Shown here in pieces: positions 1 to 9,398 of a stretch of 64,000 bases of DNA. This DNA is from Paenibacillus ginsengarvi. GTDB taxonomy: Bacteria; Bacillota; Bacilli; Paenibacillales; NBRC-103111. A program made the translations under genes and the position numbers. The DNA is taken from positions 1 through 64,000 of the forward strand of contig NZ_RBAH01000023.1 in assembly GCF_003626695.1 (NCBI RefSeq), read 5' to 3'. The notes beneath the pieces were generated by a model, which ran no database searches, was not told the DNA's origin, and saw only the letters and a list, made by a program, of their open reading frames with translations. Every line of letters begins with the position of its first letter. The stretch's first letter is position 1.

Positions 1-236
1 TGGAATCATTTTCCCTTTAAGCATTTTTGTCCAAATATGTCGATTTTTTAAATGACAAGAAGTACCAAAACACGTATAATAGTTCTATTCTGTCTTTACT
101 CCAACCTAACAAAATGGGTATTTTGTTCAACTGCATTTCCTTCAGCAACCTTTCCCGCCAAACATAGGAAAAAGCAGCGGCCCACAGCCTCGTTTGTCCC
201 CCTTAGTCACCTGGCATGGCCGCTCCGTTATTCCAG

Positions 237-1400
237 CTAATATTCGTTTTGCGGCTGTTTGATTTTGTACATCCCGGTATGGATCAGTTTCAATTTCACC
301 TCAGGCAGTCTCATCTGAAGATCGGAAAGCGGGGTTTTGCCGCTATCCGTCAGCTTGCTCCAGCTCTGGAATCGTTTACGATACAGACTATGATTGAACA
401 TATACAGATCGATGCCCCGCTCGAGCCCGCGAGCAAATGTATGCTCTATTTCGGAAGCGATTGTTTCGTTCGCCGTTCTCACGATTTCAGGCTCGTCCAT
501 CTGCTGAATCATTTCAGAGACGTAGATTTTACCTCGAACCCGTACTGAGAAGTTCGGCTTCCCGTTATTGCCTATATCCACCTTAATCTTCGACTTCGGC
601 TTGTCGACCGATATGGAAACGGCCGGTTTTCCACTGCTGCGGAGCATGACGTCGCTTCGCTTTGTACCTGGGTCCATCCAACGCAGCCCGATCAAGTCTT
701 CGTCCGGAAACCAAACCGCCTGCTGATCCTTGGAGACGGCAAACATCCCGTCAACCATCAGCTTCGGGTCATTTCTTCCTTTTATTTTCCAAGTGTTATC
801 CGCAATGCCGAGCGACGGGAGCAGCAGGCTGGCTCCCGGCTCGCGGAAGATCGATACCGCTTTTTGCAGCCGAAGCGGGCGGATGTACGATCTTTGCCGG
901 TACGTGTCCTCGGGCTGATGCAGAATCGAGCCGATCGGCGACTGATTGAAGAACGGCAGCATCATAAATACGCGATCGATCGGTTCTTTCGTCCCGTATA
1001 TCCACTGGGTATAGCGCATTTCCCGGAACCGGATCAGGCCGTCCAAAAACTCGCTCATTCCTTTTTTGAGCGCTTCTTCCGTAAAAACGATGGACGACAC
1101 CTGCCCCCAAAACACCCGCTGCTGCGAAGTTTTGTACAGCCGGTTCATCGCCTCGATCACCGTGCCGCCGCTTTCGTGTCCGGACCAGACGGAGGCAGGC
1201 TCGCCCGCCTTCCCTCCCTCGCGTTTGGACACGTTCGCAAAGTCGATCATTTGGGCATAAACAACATATTGCCCGTCCTTGTAATCGTAGCCGATGGCGG
1301 TAATATAGTTCGTATCCTGGATCGCTTTAATATCCCAGCAGCCGGCGAGCAGAATCGATAATCCGAGTCCAACCAGAAGCGCATACACAACTCTTCTCAA
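237..1400 (-). CDS. gerC: Ger(x)C family spore germination lipoprotein (GerC subunit)
   Basis: Lipoprotein C subunit of a GerA-type germinant receptor, expected on the outer face of the spore inner membrane. The first 21 residues are a lipoprotein signal with lipobox LLAGC (Cys21), followed by the typical WDIKAIQD start and an about 387-residue length, usual for the family. The C-terminal half (residues about 210-370) matches the conserved GerAC fold region. The start is TTG, set by GGGAGG six bases upstream; it overlaps the gerA stop as TTGA, so the two are translationally coupled. It is the last gene of a gerA-type operon read B-A-C on the minus strand. The nutrient recognised cannot be told from sequence. 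Subunit letter is assigned by family, not by orthology to a named operon. Confidence 0.93.
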   Translation of the reverse strand: MRRVVYALLVGLGLSILLAGCWDIKAIQDTNYITAIGYDYKDGQYVVYAQMIDFANVSKREGGKAGEPASVWSGHESGGTVIEAMNRLYKTSQQRVFWGQVSSIVFTEEALKKGMSEFLDGLIRFREMRYTQWIYGTKEPIDRVFMMLPFFNQSPIGSILHQPEDTYRQRSYIRPLRLQKAVSIFREPGASLLLPSLGIADNTWKIKGRNDPKLMVDGMFAVSKDQQAVWFPDEDLIGLRWMDPGTKRSDVMLRSSGKPAVSISVDKPKSKIKVDIGNNGKPNFSVRVRGKIYVSEMIQQMDEPEIVRTANETIASEIEHTFARGLERGIDLYMFNHSLYRKRFQSWSKLTDSGKTPLSDLQMRLPEVKLKLIHTGMYKIKQPQNEY

Positions 1401-2869
1401 GAAGGTCCTCCCTTCCGTCTCGTATCATCGGTCGGCTCGAGAAACGCCGGTCGATGCTTCGCCACTTTCGAGACTTTGTATTTCACTGCAGTATAAATGT
1501 CTCGCAGCGATGGCGGAGAGATGGGGGCCATATACGGAACGCCGAACGACTCCAGCGTGGACAAATACAGTGCCAGGGCCATCAAGGAGACGATAAAGCC
1601 GAATATGCCGAACGCTGCCGATACGATCAGGATCATAATGCGAAGCAGCGTGACGGTGCCGGCGAGCGACTGATTGACAAGCGTATACATCGCCATCGTC
1701 GAGATCGCCACTGCAACCAAGGTGGCCGGACTGGTAATGCCCGCCCGGATCGCCGCATCTCCAACGATCAGGCCGCCGACGACGGCTACGGTTTGCCCGA
1801 CCGGCTTGGGCAGCCGGACGCCCGCCTCCCGGAGCAGCTCGAACAAGCCGAGCATCAGGAAAAAGTCCATCGGTCCCGATAACGGAAGTCCGATGCGGAC
1901 CGAGGCGATCGTCGCCAGCAGCGGAAATGGAATCTGATCGAAGTTGTAGGACGTAATCGCGATATAAAAGCCGGGAAAGCAGATGGCGAGCGTAAGCCCG
2001 ATAAGCCGCAGCACACGTTCGATAGCGACGTAATAGGACGGAAAATGGACGTCTTCCGGCGATTTCAGAATAAGCGTCAGATTCGCCGGGGCCACGAGCG
2101 CCATCGGCGACCCGTCCACGATCAAGCTGATGCGACCCCGGAGCAAGCTGTCGACAATAAAATCGGGCCGGCCGATATATTCGAGCAGCGGGAACAAGGA
2201 GAAGCCTTTGTCGGTAAGGCCTTCCTCGAGCTGCCCGCTGCTGATCAACCCGTCGATATCGACCCGGTCCAGCTTCGAACGGGCGTTCTGCACAAGATCG
2301 GGGTTTGCGATATCGTCGATATACAAGAGCGCTACAGACGTGTGGCTTCGCTTTCCCACCGTTACGATTTCGCAGCATAGCGAATGCGTGAGCAGCCGTT
2401 TGCGCACGAGCGCCACATTCGTCTTCAAATCCTCCGTAAAGGCGTCCCTCGGGCCCTTGACCGAAACCTCCGTGCTCGATTCCTCCGGCTGCCGGTTCGG
2501 CGGCATTGAAGTATTCGCCGTGTACAGCAAACCGGCCGACTCGATAAACAGCACAAGATCTCCTGTATACAGGCGAAGCAAAAACGGCTCGTACCAATCC
2601 GTTTCGTCCACACGCCGAAGCAGCAGCGAGTTATTCGTGCCGAGAATCTCCGGCGTAACGGTCTCGGCCTGTTCCATAACCGCGAGCAAGCCAGGCAAAA
2701 CGACTTTCGATATATGCGACGATTCCGCCATGCCTGTGCAGTACATAAGCACGATCGTATGCGCCCTTTCCCGCGGCCCGAAGCGGACGGATTCGATGAC
2801 GATGTCATGCGACCGCGCGAACAGTTCCTTGAACTTGTGTTCGTTCATGTCCTCCAGAGCAATGTTCAT
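1397..2869 (-). CDS. gerA: Spore germination protein, GerA subunit
   Basis: A subunit of a germinant receptor in the spore inner membrane. The N-terminal about 240 residues form the soluble domain; the C-terminal half holds several hydrophobic segments and the family-typical stretch FPGFYIAITSYNFDQIP followed by PLSGPMDFFLMLGLFELLREAG. At 490 residues it is of normal length. I start it at the ATG at 2869 because GGAGGGGAGCC lies just upstream; a longer frame to 2971 would overlap gerB deeply. The start overlaps the gerB stop (ATGA) and the stop overlaps the gerC start, so all three subunits appear coupled and made in fixed ratio. Confidence 0.95.
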   Translation of the reverse strand: MNIALEDMNEHKFKELFARSHDIVIESVRFGPRERAHTIVLMYCTGMAESSHISKVVLPGLLAVMEQAETVTPEILGTNNSLLLRRVDETDWYEPFLLRLYTGDLVLFIESAGLLYTANTSMPPNRQPEESSTEVSVKGPRDAFTEDLKTNVALVRKRLLTHSLCCEIVTVGKRSHTSVALLYIDDIANPDLVQNARSKLDRVDIDGLISSGQLEEGLTDKGFSLFPLLEYIGRPDFIVDSLLRGRISLIVDGSPMALVAPANLTLILKSPEDVHFPSYYVAIERVLRLIGLTLAICFPGFYIAITSYNFDQIPFPLLATIASVRIGLPLSGPMDFFLMLGLFELLREAGVRLPKPVGQTVAVVGGLIVGDAAIRAGITSPATLVAVAISTMAMYTLVNQSLAGTVTLLRIMILIVSAAFGIFGFIVSLMALALYLSTLESFGVPYMAPISPPSLRDIYTAVKYKVSKVAKHRPAFLEPTDDTRRKGGPS

Positions 2870-3963
2870 CCTGGCTCCCCTCCTTTTCGTCTTGCGGCAG
2901 GCAGCAGAGACAATATGAGCAGCACGATGCCGAGTATCGTGTTCAGACCGGAAATGCCCGGGAAGTACCACTTCGTGAGTGCATACAGAAGCGTAACGTC
3001 GCTGAAAGGGAGCGAGGCTGCCACCAGCATCAGCACCGCTATCCCGACGAGCACATAACCCCGTTTGTTTGGATTATGAATCCCGAGCATATCGACAGCA
3101 AGAAACAGCATGAGCGATACGCGAATGAACGAACCGGCTATCCATTGATAAATCGAAAAAAAATCGAGGTGGGAAATAAACTTCCCCATCGTTAGCATCC
3201 GCCATTGCTCGAAGGCGGGATAACGCTGCTCCGCCGCCTCGAACGGGCCAAACAGGGCGATCGAGCCCGTTAACGGACCAAGCGTCAGTCCGATTGCGAC
3301 AAATCCCATAATAAGCAGCCCCCGCAGCCGAATCTTCGACTTCACGTGATGCTTGAGGAGCACGATGAGGATCAGCTCGAATATGCCGCCTGACGTATAG
3401 GCGAGCGCCCGAAGCGCCGGCATATAACCCTGCGTAAAAAGCGGGGTGAGCAGCGAATAGTCCTTGTACTGCAAATTGCCGATAGCGACTATATAGCCGA
3501 GCACGACGACGCCGGGAAGAAGCAGACCGGATACGATGGCGATCGCCCGGATTCCCGCCCTGGCGGCGAAATAGCATAAAAGCACCAGAACCAGCGCGAT
3601 GGCTGGCTTAGGTGTCCGCGGCAAATACGTAATTTTCGTCCACATCACCGTATCGGCAAACGAAACGAAACCCGCGCAAAGCAAATAAACGAGTACGATC
3701 GCGAGCAGAATGTAGCGGACCGTTATTCCATATTTGCTGGAAAGCCAGTCGAAAATGAATGGATTGCCGGTTCTGGACACGATGACGCGGATTAGCAACA
3801 TCCATATAACGACAGGGATGCAGGAGGCCGTGGCTCCAATCCACGCATCGCGTTTCGCCGTCTCAAGCAGCACGGGGATAAGCAGCACATGGTTGGAAAT
3901 GCCTACGGACAGCATCAGGATCATATACATCGTGAGTACGGAAATTTTGGCGTTCGACTGCAA
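2866..3963 (-). CDS. gerB: Spore germination permease-like protein, GerB subunit
   Basis: B subunit of the germinant receptor, an integral membrane protein of the amino acid/polyamine/organocation-transporter-like endospore germination permease family that is believed to bind the germinant. About ten hydrophobic segments cover the whole chain, beginning ISVLTMYMILMLSVGISNHV. First gene of the gerBAC operon. The start is uncertain: a TTG at 3978 is possible, but a GGAG eight bases before the TTG at 3963 makes that one better. No clear sporulation promoter was recognised in the 3964-4080 stretch. Downstream it overlaps gerA by four bases. Confidence 0.9.
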   Translation of the reverse strand: MQSNAKISVLTMYMILMLSVGISNHVLLIPVLLETAKRDAWIGATASCIPVVIWMLLIRVIVSRTGNPFIFDWLSSKYGITVRYILLAIVLVYLLCAGFVSFADTVMWTKITYLPRTPKPAIALVLVLLCYFAARAGIRAIAIVSGLLLPGVVVLGYIVAIGNLQYKDYSLLTPLFTQGYMPALRALAYTSGGIFELILIVLLKHHVKSKIRLRGLLIMGFVAIGLTLGPLTGSIALFGPFEAAEQRYPAFEQWRMLTMGKFISHLDFFSIYQWIAGSFIRVSLMLFLAVDMLGIHNPNKRGYVLVGIAVLMLVAASLPFSDVTLLYALTKWYFPGISGLNTILGIVLLILSLLPAARRKGGEPG

Positions 3964-4080
3964 ACGGTCCAGCTCCAAACATCGTCATATGGCTAAAAAA
4001 ACAAAAATTTTCCCGATTATGGTTTGTAAACGGCTCGTTTTTTATCCGTTCTGCATGGATGCGCCCGTATGGTCAAACGC

Positions 4081-4130
4081 CAAAAACGCAAAGCGACAAA
4101 AGGTTCTGCGCCTTTGTCCGTCTTTGCGTT
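4081..4130 (-). terminator. Rho-independent terminator after the sensor kinase operon
   Basis: Long two-part hairpin. The outer stem is AACGCAAAG (4085-4093) with CTTTGCGTT (4122-4130); an inner stem of about eight pairs lies inside it. Read on the minus strand it is followed by TTTTT. It lies about 30 bases past the stop of the histidine kinase and separates that operon from gerB. A second short hairpin (CCGGC/GCCGG, 4144-4158) is nearer to the stop but has no U-run on the minus strand. Confidence 0.7.
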
Positions 4131-4163
4131 ACTGGTTCGTTAACCCGGCCAAAGCCGGTTTAT

Positions 4164-5612
4164 TTAGGGTATAGCCGGGAACTTTACGAAAAATACTGTC
4201 CCCTCACCGGTTCGGCTTTCTACGCGAATCGTACCGTTCATCGCCTCTACGATCAGCTTTGTAATCGACAAGCCGAGCCCGGCTCCGCCGGATTTGCGGG
4301 TACGGGACGACTCACTTCGGTAAAACCGGTCGAAAATATGCGGTACATGTTCGGCGGGTATGCCCGTTCCGTTGTCGGCAACAGCAAGCTCGACATGCTG
4401 CCGGTCCGCAGTCAGCGTAATGGCAATGCGTCCGTGCTCAGGGTCGGTATGCTGGACGGCGTTGTGGAACAAGTTCAGCACGACCTGCTTCATTTTGTCG
4501 GAATTGAATTTGCATCTGGCAGCGTCTAGCCGCAGCGTAACTTCCCGGTTTCCGGCGAGCAGCCGCAGTTGGGGCTCCATCTCGATCACCACCGCATCCA
4601 GCTCGCCCTCGTGCAGCTCCATATTCGGCGCACGGTCCATCTTCGCAAGCAGCAGCAGATCGTTTACGAGCTTGTTGATTCGCTCCGACTCGCCATACAT
4701 GCTTGTCAGCGCCTTCTGAAGCTGATTCGGCTGATGCATCGCTCCGCGCAGCAGCACCTCAAGAAAGCCATGAATCGACGTAAGCGGCGTTCGCAGCTCG
4801 TGTGATGCATCGGCAATAAACCGCCGCATCTGCTCCTTCGCTTCTTTTTCCGCCGCGAATGACGCGTCGAGCCGCTCCAGCATCCCTTCGAGCGAGTGGG
4901 CCAGACGATCGATCTCGAGCTGGCCTTGCGGGACCGGCAGCTTCTCGTCCAGACTTCCCGCATCGATTCGGCCGACCGTCTCGACGATGGTCGACAGCGG
5001 CACGAGCGTCCGGCGAATCACAGGGATGAAAGCCAGCAGGCCAAGCAGAAGCGCGAGCAGCGCAAGCGCCAGAAAGGTCAGCAACTGGCGCAGCGCCACC
5101 TCTTGCAGCGGAGCCGTGCTCGTGCTGAGCTGGGCCACGCCGAGCATTCGCCCCCGGATGTCGATCGGCTGCAGTACGACAAGCTGTTCGGTTCCCAGCT
5201 CGTCACGGGCGATCGTATAGTTCAGACGTTTCTTTTTCTTCATCACCTCGTCGTACTGGTCCCGCGGCAGCGTTGGCGGTGTCCGCGCTTCCGGCCAAGT
5301 CGTCAAATTGCTCACATTGCCCGATGGATCGGCGAACGCCAGCGTCATATCCGGCAAAAAAAACAGCGGGCCGCGCAGTCGCGAGTTGCCGCCCTCGGAA
5401 TCGACGTTGACGAAAATATCCCTCGGCATGGTTACCAACTGGTTCTGCATCGTTTCCGCTTTGTTCGTAAACAAAAACTCGCGCATGACCACATATTGCA
5501 AAATGCCGATGAACAGCAGGATGACAGCAATGACGAGCAGAGAACGGGACAGCAGTTGAAACCCGAGCGAACGCGGCGTCAGGACGGCAGGCAAGCGGAA
5601 CCGCCATTTCAT
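4164..5612 (-). CDS. Two-component sensor histidine kinase (HAMP-HisKA-HATPase)
   Basis: Membrane sensor kinase. Transmembrane helix 1 is at about residues 22-42, an extracytoplasmic sensor of about 130 residues follows, then transmembrane helix 2 at about 177-197, HAMP, and a dimerisation domain with H-box FIADASHELRTPL (His271). The N-box is NLFHNAVQH, G1 is VADNGTGIP, and G2 is GGAGLGLSI. All catalytic boxes are intact. The ATG overlaps the response-regulator stop (ATGA), so the pair is co-translated. The extracytoplasmic region is not a named domain I recognise, so the stimulus is unknown. It resembles CssS/ArlS-class EnvZ-type kinases of Firmicutes in layout. Confidence 0.93.
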   Translation of the reverse strand: MKWRFRLPAVLTPRSLGFQLLSRSLLVIAVILLFIGILQYVVMREFLFTNKAETMQNQLVTMPRDIFVNVDSEGGNSRLRGPLFFLPDMTLAFADPSGNVSNLTTWPEARTPPTLPRDQYDEVMKKKKRLNYTIARDELGTEQLVVLQPIDIRGRMLGVAQLSTSTAPLQEVALRQLLTFLALALLALLLGLLAFIPVIRRTLVPLSTIVETVGRIDAGSLDEKLPVPQGQLEIDRLAHSLEGMLERLDASFAAEKEAKEQMRRFIADASHELRTPLTSIHGFLEVLLRGAMHQPNQLQKALTSMYGESERINKLVNDLLLLAKMDRAPNMELHEGELDAVVIEMEPQLRLLAGNREVTLRLDAARCKFNSDKMKQVVLNLFHNAVQHTDPEHGRIAITLTADRQHVELAVADNGTGIPAEHVPHIFDRFYRSESSRTRKSGGAGLGLSITKLIVEAMNGTIRVESRTGEGTVFFVKFPAIP

Positions 5613-6292
5613 GTCGCATCAACCCGGTAGCCCGCCCCGCGCAGCGTGCGGATAATGCGGTGCTCCTTGTCGCGCAGCTTGTCTCTAAGCGAACGGATGT
5701 ATACTTCCACGATATTCTCTTCCCCGCCGAAGTCGTAGCCCCATACCTTATCCAGAATGACGCTTTTGCTCAGCACGAGCCCGTGATTGATGACCATAAA
5801 TTTGAGCAATTCGTACTCGGTCGGCGACAGCTCCAGCACCCGGTCGCCGTAGCCGATCTCTTTACGCCTGTCGTCGATGCGGAACGGTCCGATCGCCACT
5901 TCCCCCAGCAGGTTCGGAAACTGATTGCGAATGCGGGCATGAATCCGCGCGAGCAGCTCCTCGAAGCTGAACGGCTTGACGACGTAGTCGTCCGCCCCGA
6001 GCGTCAGCCCTTTGACCCGATCGTCGATCTCATCCTTGGCCGTCAGCATAATGATCGCGACATTCTCCGTCTTCTTCAGCAGCCGGCACACCTCGAAACC
6101 GTCCATGCCGGGCATCATGACATCCAGAATGACGATATGCGGCTGGAATTGCTTCGCCAGTGTAATCGCCGTCATCCCGTCCGGAGCGGTCTGTACCTCG
6201 AAGCCTTCGTTAAGCAGCCCGAGCTCCAAAAATTGCAATATATTCGGTTCGTCGTCGACGAGCAAAATTTTGATTCCTTTTAACTGATTCAT
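5609..6292 (-). CDS. OmpR/PhoB-family response regulator
   Basis: DNA-binding partner of the adjacent kinase. The receiver domain (residues about 7-118) has the acidic pair Asp13-Asp14, phospho-acceptor Asp57 in VILDVMMPGMDG, and the conserved Lys in VVKPF. The C-terminal winged helix (about 130-225) carries LSPTEYELLKFM and ends RTLRGAGYRV. I use the ATG at 6292 because GGAGGGG precedes it; the frame stays open further upstream without a better ribosome site. It reads first in a two-gene operon with the kinase. The 270 bases to the divergent acetyltransferase must hold both promoters; a TTATCCTTA repeat lies at 6316-6340. Confidence 0.94.
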   Translation of the reverse strand: MNQLKGIKILLVDDEPNILQFLELGLLNEGFEVQTAPDGMTAITLAKQFQPHIVILDVMMPGMDGFEVCRLLKKTENVAIIMLTAKDEIDDRVKGLTLGADDYVVKPFSFEELLARIHARIRNQFPNLLGEVAIGPFRIDDRRKEIGYGDRVLELSPTEYELLKFMVINHGLVLSKSVILDKVWGYDFGGEENIVEVYIRSLRDKLRDKEHRIIRTLRGAGYRVDAT

Positions 6293-6562
6293 GCGCACCC
6301 CTCCGAACGGATCTGTCTTATCCTTATTATCCTTATTATCGTGTGCGTTGCTTAAACCATTCTGAATGCTCGCTGAACGACCGCTGAACGTTTTAGATCC
6401 AGCATACAAGGATTGGCTCGGGCGGACAAGTAGCGACGCAGGCAAACAGACCGTGTGAGCGAAGCTGGTTCACGGTACGGCAACTTCGAAGAGAAAACTT
6501 TTTACAGGAAACGCAGGCTGTGGTACAAAGAAAGGAAACGTACTAACCAGGGAGGAATACCT

Positions 6563-6961
6563 ATGGATATTCGCTACGAATACGATGCGCCGCTGCGCGC
6601 GGAGGAACTATCGGCCGTATTCCGCAAATCGGGCATCAAGCGGCCGTATGACGATCTGGACCGGCTTTCGCGCATGATCGATTGTGCCGACTTGACGATT
6701 ACGGCATGGGACGGGGAGAAGCTCGTCGGCCTGGCTCGGGCGATTACGGATTTTGCCTACTGCTGTTATTTATCCGATCTGGCTGTAGATGCGGATTATC
6801 AGCGACAAGGCATCGGAGCCGAGCTCGTACGGCTGCTGCGCGACCGGCTGGGCGATCAAGTGTCGCTCGTGCTGTTGTCCGCGCCCGGCGCAATCGACTA
6901 TTATCCGCGTATCGGCTTCGAGAAGTCGGACAAAGCCTTCATCATTCCCAGAGCGAGATGA
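6563..6961 (+). CDS. GNAT family N-acetyltransferase
   Basis: Small acetyl-CoA-dependent acetyltransferase of 132 residues. The central acetyl-CoA site reads LSDLAVDADYQRQGIGAELV (motif A, Q/RxxGxG/A), followed by a later strand VLLSAPGAIDYYPRIGFEK typical of GNAT motif B. Start ATG at 6563 follows GGAGGAATACCT; the longer upstream frame has no ribosome site. It is transcribed away from the two-component system and faces the next gene convergently. The substrate is unknown. Confidence 0.88.
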   Translation: MDIRYEYDAPLRAEELSAVFRKSGIKRPYDDLDRLSRMIDCADLTITAWDGEKLVGLARAITDFAYCCYLSDLAVDADYQRQGIGAELVRLLRDRLGDQVSLVLLSAPGAIDYYPRIGFEKSDKAFIIPRAR

Positions 6962-7083
6962 CAAAAAGCAGTGTTCGCGGCATCCGCAACAAACAGGCCG
7001 GGCCGCATAAAAGCGGACCCAGCCTGGGGTGCTGCAAAGACGCAATCGCCCTGTTCAATCGGTGCTGAGCGAGCGGTTGTTTA

Positions 7084-9219
7084 CTAAGCTTGCACAGCTT
7101 TGTCGCCGCTGCCGAGCGATTCGATATACGCCGGCAGTTCCTTGTCCAGCACCTCGCGCACCTGGGCTATTTTCCAGCGCAAATGCTCGGGGTCGGTCAT
7201 ATATTCCATCGAAGGCTCCCAGCCGAGACGGGAATCCGCTTCCGTAAGAGGAATCGTCGCTGCCGCGTTGGCGATCTCCAGCTCGGCTACCTCCGCCATC
7301 CGGCTTGCAAGCTCGGCCGCCGCTTCCGCATTCGCTTCGGCCAGTAGACGATGCTTCAGCTTCCACCACAGCTTCGTATGAATGACCGTATGCACCGTCC
7401 GCTCGATAAACCGGTTCAAGCCAAGCAGCCTGTTCGCATCCTCATGCTTGCGCGCAGGCGTCAGCGCGATTGCCCGCTCGAGCGCCTCGTTGCCTTGCTT
7501 CCACAGCTCGGCCATCTGCCGCAGATTGGCGATCTCCACGTCCAGGCGCAAATAGTCCGGATGATCGTTGATCGGATTGTAAACCGGGTTAATGATGCGT
7601 AACTTGCTGCCGAAATGGGCGTACCATGCCTGCGGAACATGAGAAACTTCGCGAAACAGCAGCGGGTACGACGGGCCGATCCGGAACGGGCCGTACTGAT
7701 CGTAATTGGTCGGGATATAGTAGCGAATGCCCTCGCTCCAGAGCCGCCACGCTTCCAGCGCGTGCTCGGCGGCGTCCGCGCTGAAGTCGCGCCTCGCCAC
7801 AGCCACGAACGTTTCCTCGGACGGAGGAGTCGGCGTCCAGTACGCCCATTTGGCCAGATCGCTGACGAATGACGGCCACCAGCCGAAGTGATGCGACTCC
7901 ATCAGTCCGTTCAAGCCCCAATCGCGGTGACCTTGCAGCAGCCCCGCGTGCCGTCTCGCCCACTGGTACGGAATCGGCTCGTAGGGGATAACGCCGATGT
8001 CCCACGTCGTTCCGCCCGTGTTCGCCATCGTGTACAGCGTTATGCCCCTCTCATGGGCGGCTTTCGCCTCGCTGGCGAAGTAGCGCCCGGGGCCTTCGAA
8101 CGATGCCGTATAATCGACGCACGTATGGACGACGCCGTCCCGTTCGAATTTCTCGAACATCTCAAACGTAGCCATCAGCGAAATATCGGTCGGGAGCGAA
8201 CGAATGAGGCGCAGCCTCTCTTCCTCGCGGACATAACCCCAATTGTACGTCCAGAATACAATATCGAGCTCGGGATTATGCTTTCGCGTCACCTTCTTGA
8301 TCATGTCCAGCCACTGCGGATAGTCGGTGCACGGCCACCAGCCCGGAGACGGCTTCGTTCGCTTCTTGTCCGCCGGCCATTCCAGCCGCAGCATGCCCGT
8401 CGTGTTCGGGTCCTTGCTAGGAAATTCGCAAGATTCGCCGACGAACACAATGCCCTTGAACCGCGAATATTTCTCCATAATATGACCGTACGTGCTCTCA
8501 TAATAGGCTTCCGCATCCGGATCCTCCGGGTGTTTTTTGCTCTGCAAATAGCTGTACATATACACGTCGAGTCCGTGCAGCGCAGCACGGTCGATCACAT
8601 GATTGAAATCGAGGTAGCCGAACGGCGTTTCGTCGATGCCTTTGACGAATACGAGGATGGCGTCGATGCCGGCGTGCGCCATCGCATTCAGGTGCGCGTC
8701 GGGATAAACGTCGAGCCCCCAGCCGGAATGGATCATGCGCGGCGAGAAGACCGGCTCCCGTACCGTATTTTGACGCGTTACGAACGGAGCCTCGCGCAAA
8801 TTCATCAGGTCCTCGAGGAAAAAGCTGCCTTGCCCGGCGCCTCTTTCGTCGAACCCGCATACGACGATCGCGTCCTCGCCTGCGGCGATCCGGTAGCTGC
8901 GCGGCTTGCTCAGGGAGTCAGCGTATTCGGGCAGCTCTTCCTTGACGCCCAGCACGATGACCTGCTTTCCGCTTCGCGCCAGCTCCCCGATGTCCGCCGT
9001 CCGGCGCAGCAGCACCGAACAGTTCATGCTCTCGAGCAAATAATCCTGCAGATCTTTGGCGACATGAACCAGATGGGGACCGGCGCTCTCGCTGATCGCG
9101 ATAAACCAGTCTTCGCCTATCACGCAATCGTCCGGCTCGGGCCGAAGCGCCGGATCGCGCCGGTTCGGCTTATGTACAACGTCCAGCCGGTTTCGGAATT
9201 CGTAGTTACGCTCTCCCAT
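7084..9219 (-). CDS. Large putative glycoside hydrolase / hexosaminidase-like protein
   Basis: A 711-residue soluble protein with no signal peptide. The first about 150 residues look like the small alpha/beta domain that precedes GH67 and GH20-type barrels (VIVLGVKEELPEYADSLSK, YRIAAGEDAIVVCGFDERG). It is followed by a putative TIM-barrel with RMIHSGWGLDVYPDAHLNA, then an aromatic-rich region (FWTYNWGYVREEE, GLMESHHFGWWPS), and a helical C-terminus. This suggests action on a glycan, probably intracellular. I cannot place it in a numbered family by eye and no catalytic pair is assigned. Start ATG at 9219 follows GGGAGG. A GC-rich imperfect hairpin at 6989-7027 lies past the stop but has no U-run. 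No sugar transporter adjoins it. Confidence 0.6.
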   Translation of the reverse strand: MGERNYEFRNRLDVVHKPNRRDPALRPEPDDCVIGEDWFIAISESAGPHLVHVAKDLQDYLLESMNCSVLLRRTADIGELARSGKQVIVLGVKEELPEYADSLSKPRSYRIAAGEDAIVVCGFDERGAGQGSFFLEDLMNLREAPFVTRQNTVREPVFSPRMIHSGWGLDVYPDAHLNAMAHAGIDAILVFVKGIDETPFGYLDFNHVIDRAALHGLDVYMYSYLQSKKHPEDPDAEAYYESTYGHIMEKYSRFKGIVFVGESCEFPSKDPNTTGMLRLEWPADKKRTKPSPGWWPCTDYPQWLDMIKKVTRKHNPELDIVFWTYNWGYVREEERLRLIRSLPTDISLMATFEMFEKFERDGVVHTCVDYTASFEGPGRYFASEAKAAHERGITLYTMANTGGTTWDIGVIPYEPIPYQWARRHAGLLQGHRDWGLNGLMESHHFGWWPSFVSDLAKWAYWTPTPPSEETFVAVARRDFSADAAEHALEAWRLWSEGIRYYIPTNYDQYGPFRIGPSYPLLFREVSHVPQAWYAHFGSKLRIINPVYNPINDHPDYLRLDVEIANLRQMAELWKQGNEALERAIALTPARKHEDANRLLGLNRFIERTVHTVIHTKLWWKLKHRLLAEANAEAAAELASRMAEVAELEIANAAATIPLTEADSRLGWEPSMEYMTDPEHLRWKIAQVREVLDKELPAYIESLGSGDKAVQA

Positions 9220-9294
9220 ACAAACCTCCCGCTTTCGCTTCACGGTTTCAACATCATATTTACTATATCATATATAATAAATAGGAGGAACAAC

Positions 9295-9332
9295 GAAAAT
9301 AACCCGGCAAACGGGATTTTCCGCCGCCGGGC
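9295..9332 (-). terminator. Terminator after the amino-acid-binding lipoprotein gene
   Basis: On the minus strand CCCGGC, a 17-base loop, GCCGGG, then TTATTTTC. It lies about 65 bases beyond the stop of the solute-binding gene and upstream of the glycosidase-like gene. Confidence 0.55.
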
Positions 9333-9398
9333 TTTTCGAAGAACTCGTTTACGAGCCGAATCTTCCGTCCTCTTCTCTTTAGGCTGACACTGTCGTCA

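Noticed and set aside
1..236. Plus-strand frame at the left edge
   Set aside because: No ribosome site and no family feature; the stretch upstream of position 237 shows nothing I can support.
2130..2918. Plus-strand frame opposite gerA
   Set aside because: GerA reading frame fully explains the DNA; the reverse product is Ser-rich without features.
4896..5630. Plus-strand frame opposite the histidine kinase
   Set aside because: Kinase motifs are intact on the minus strand; the plus-strand product is Gln/Arg-rich without any domain.
7888..9387. Plus-strand open frame of about 500 codons opposite the glycosidase-like gene
   Set aside because: Antisense of a gene with ribosome site and domain signals; Arg-rich product typical of reverse frames in GC-rich DNA.
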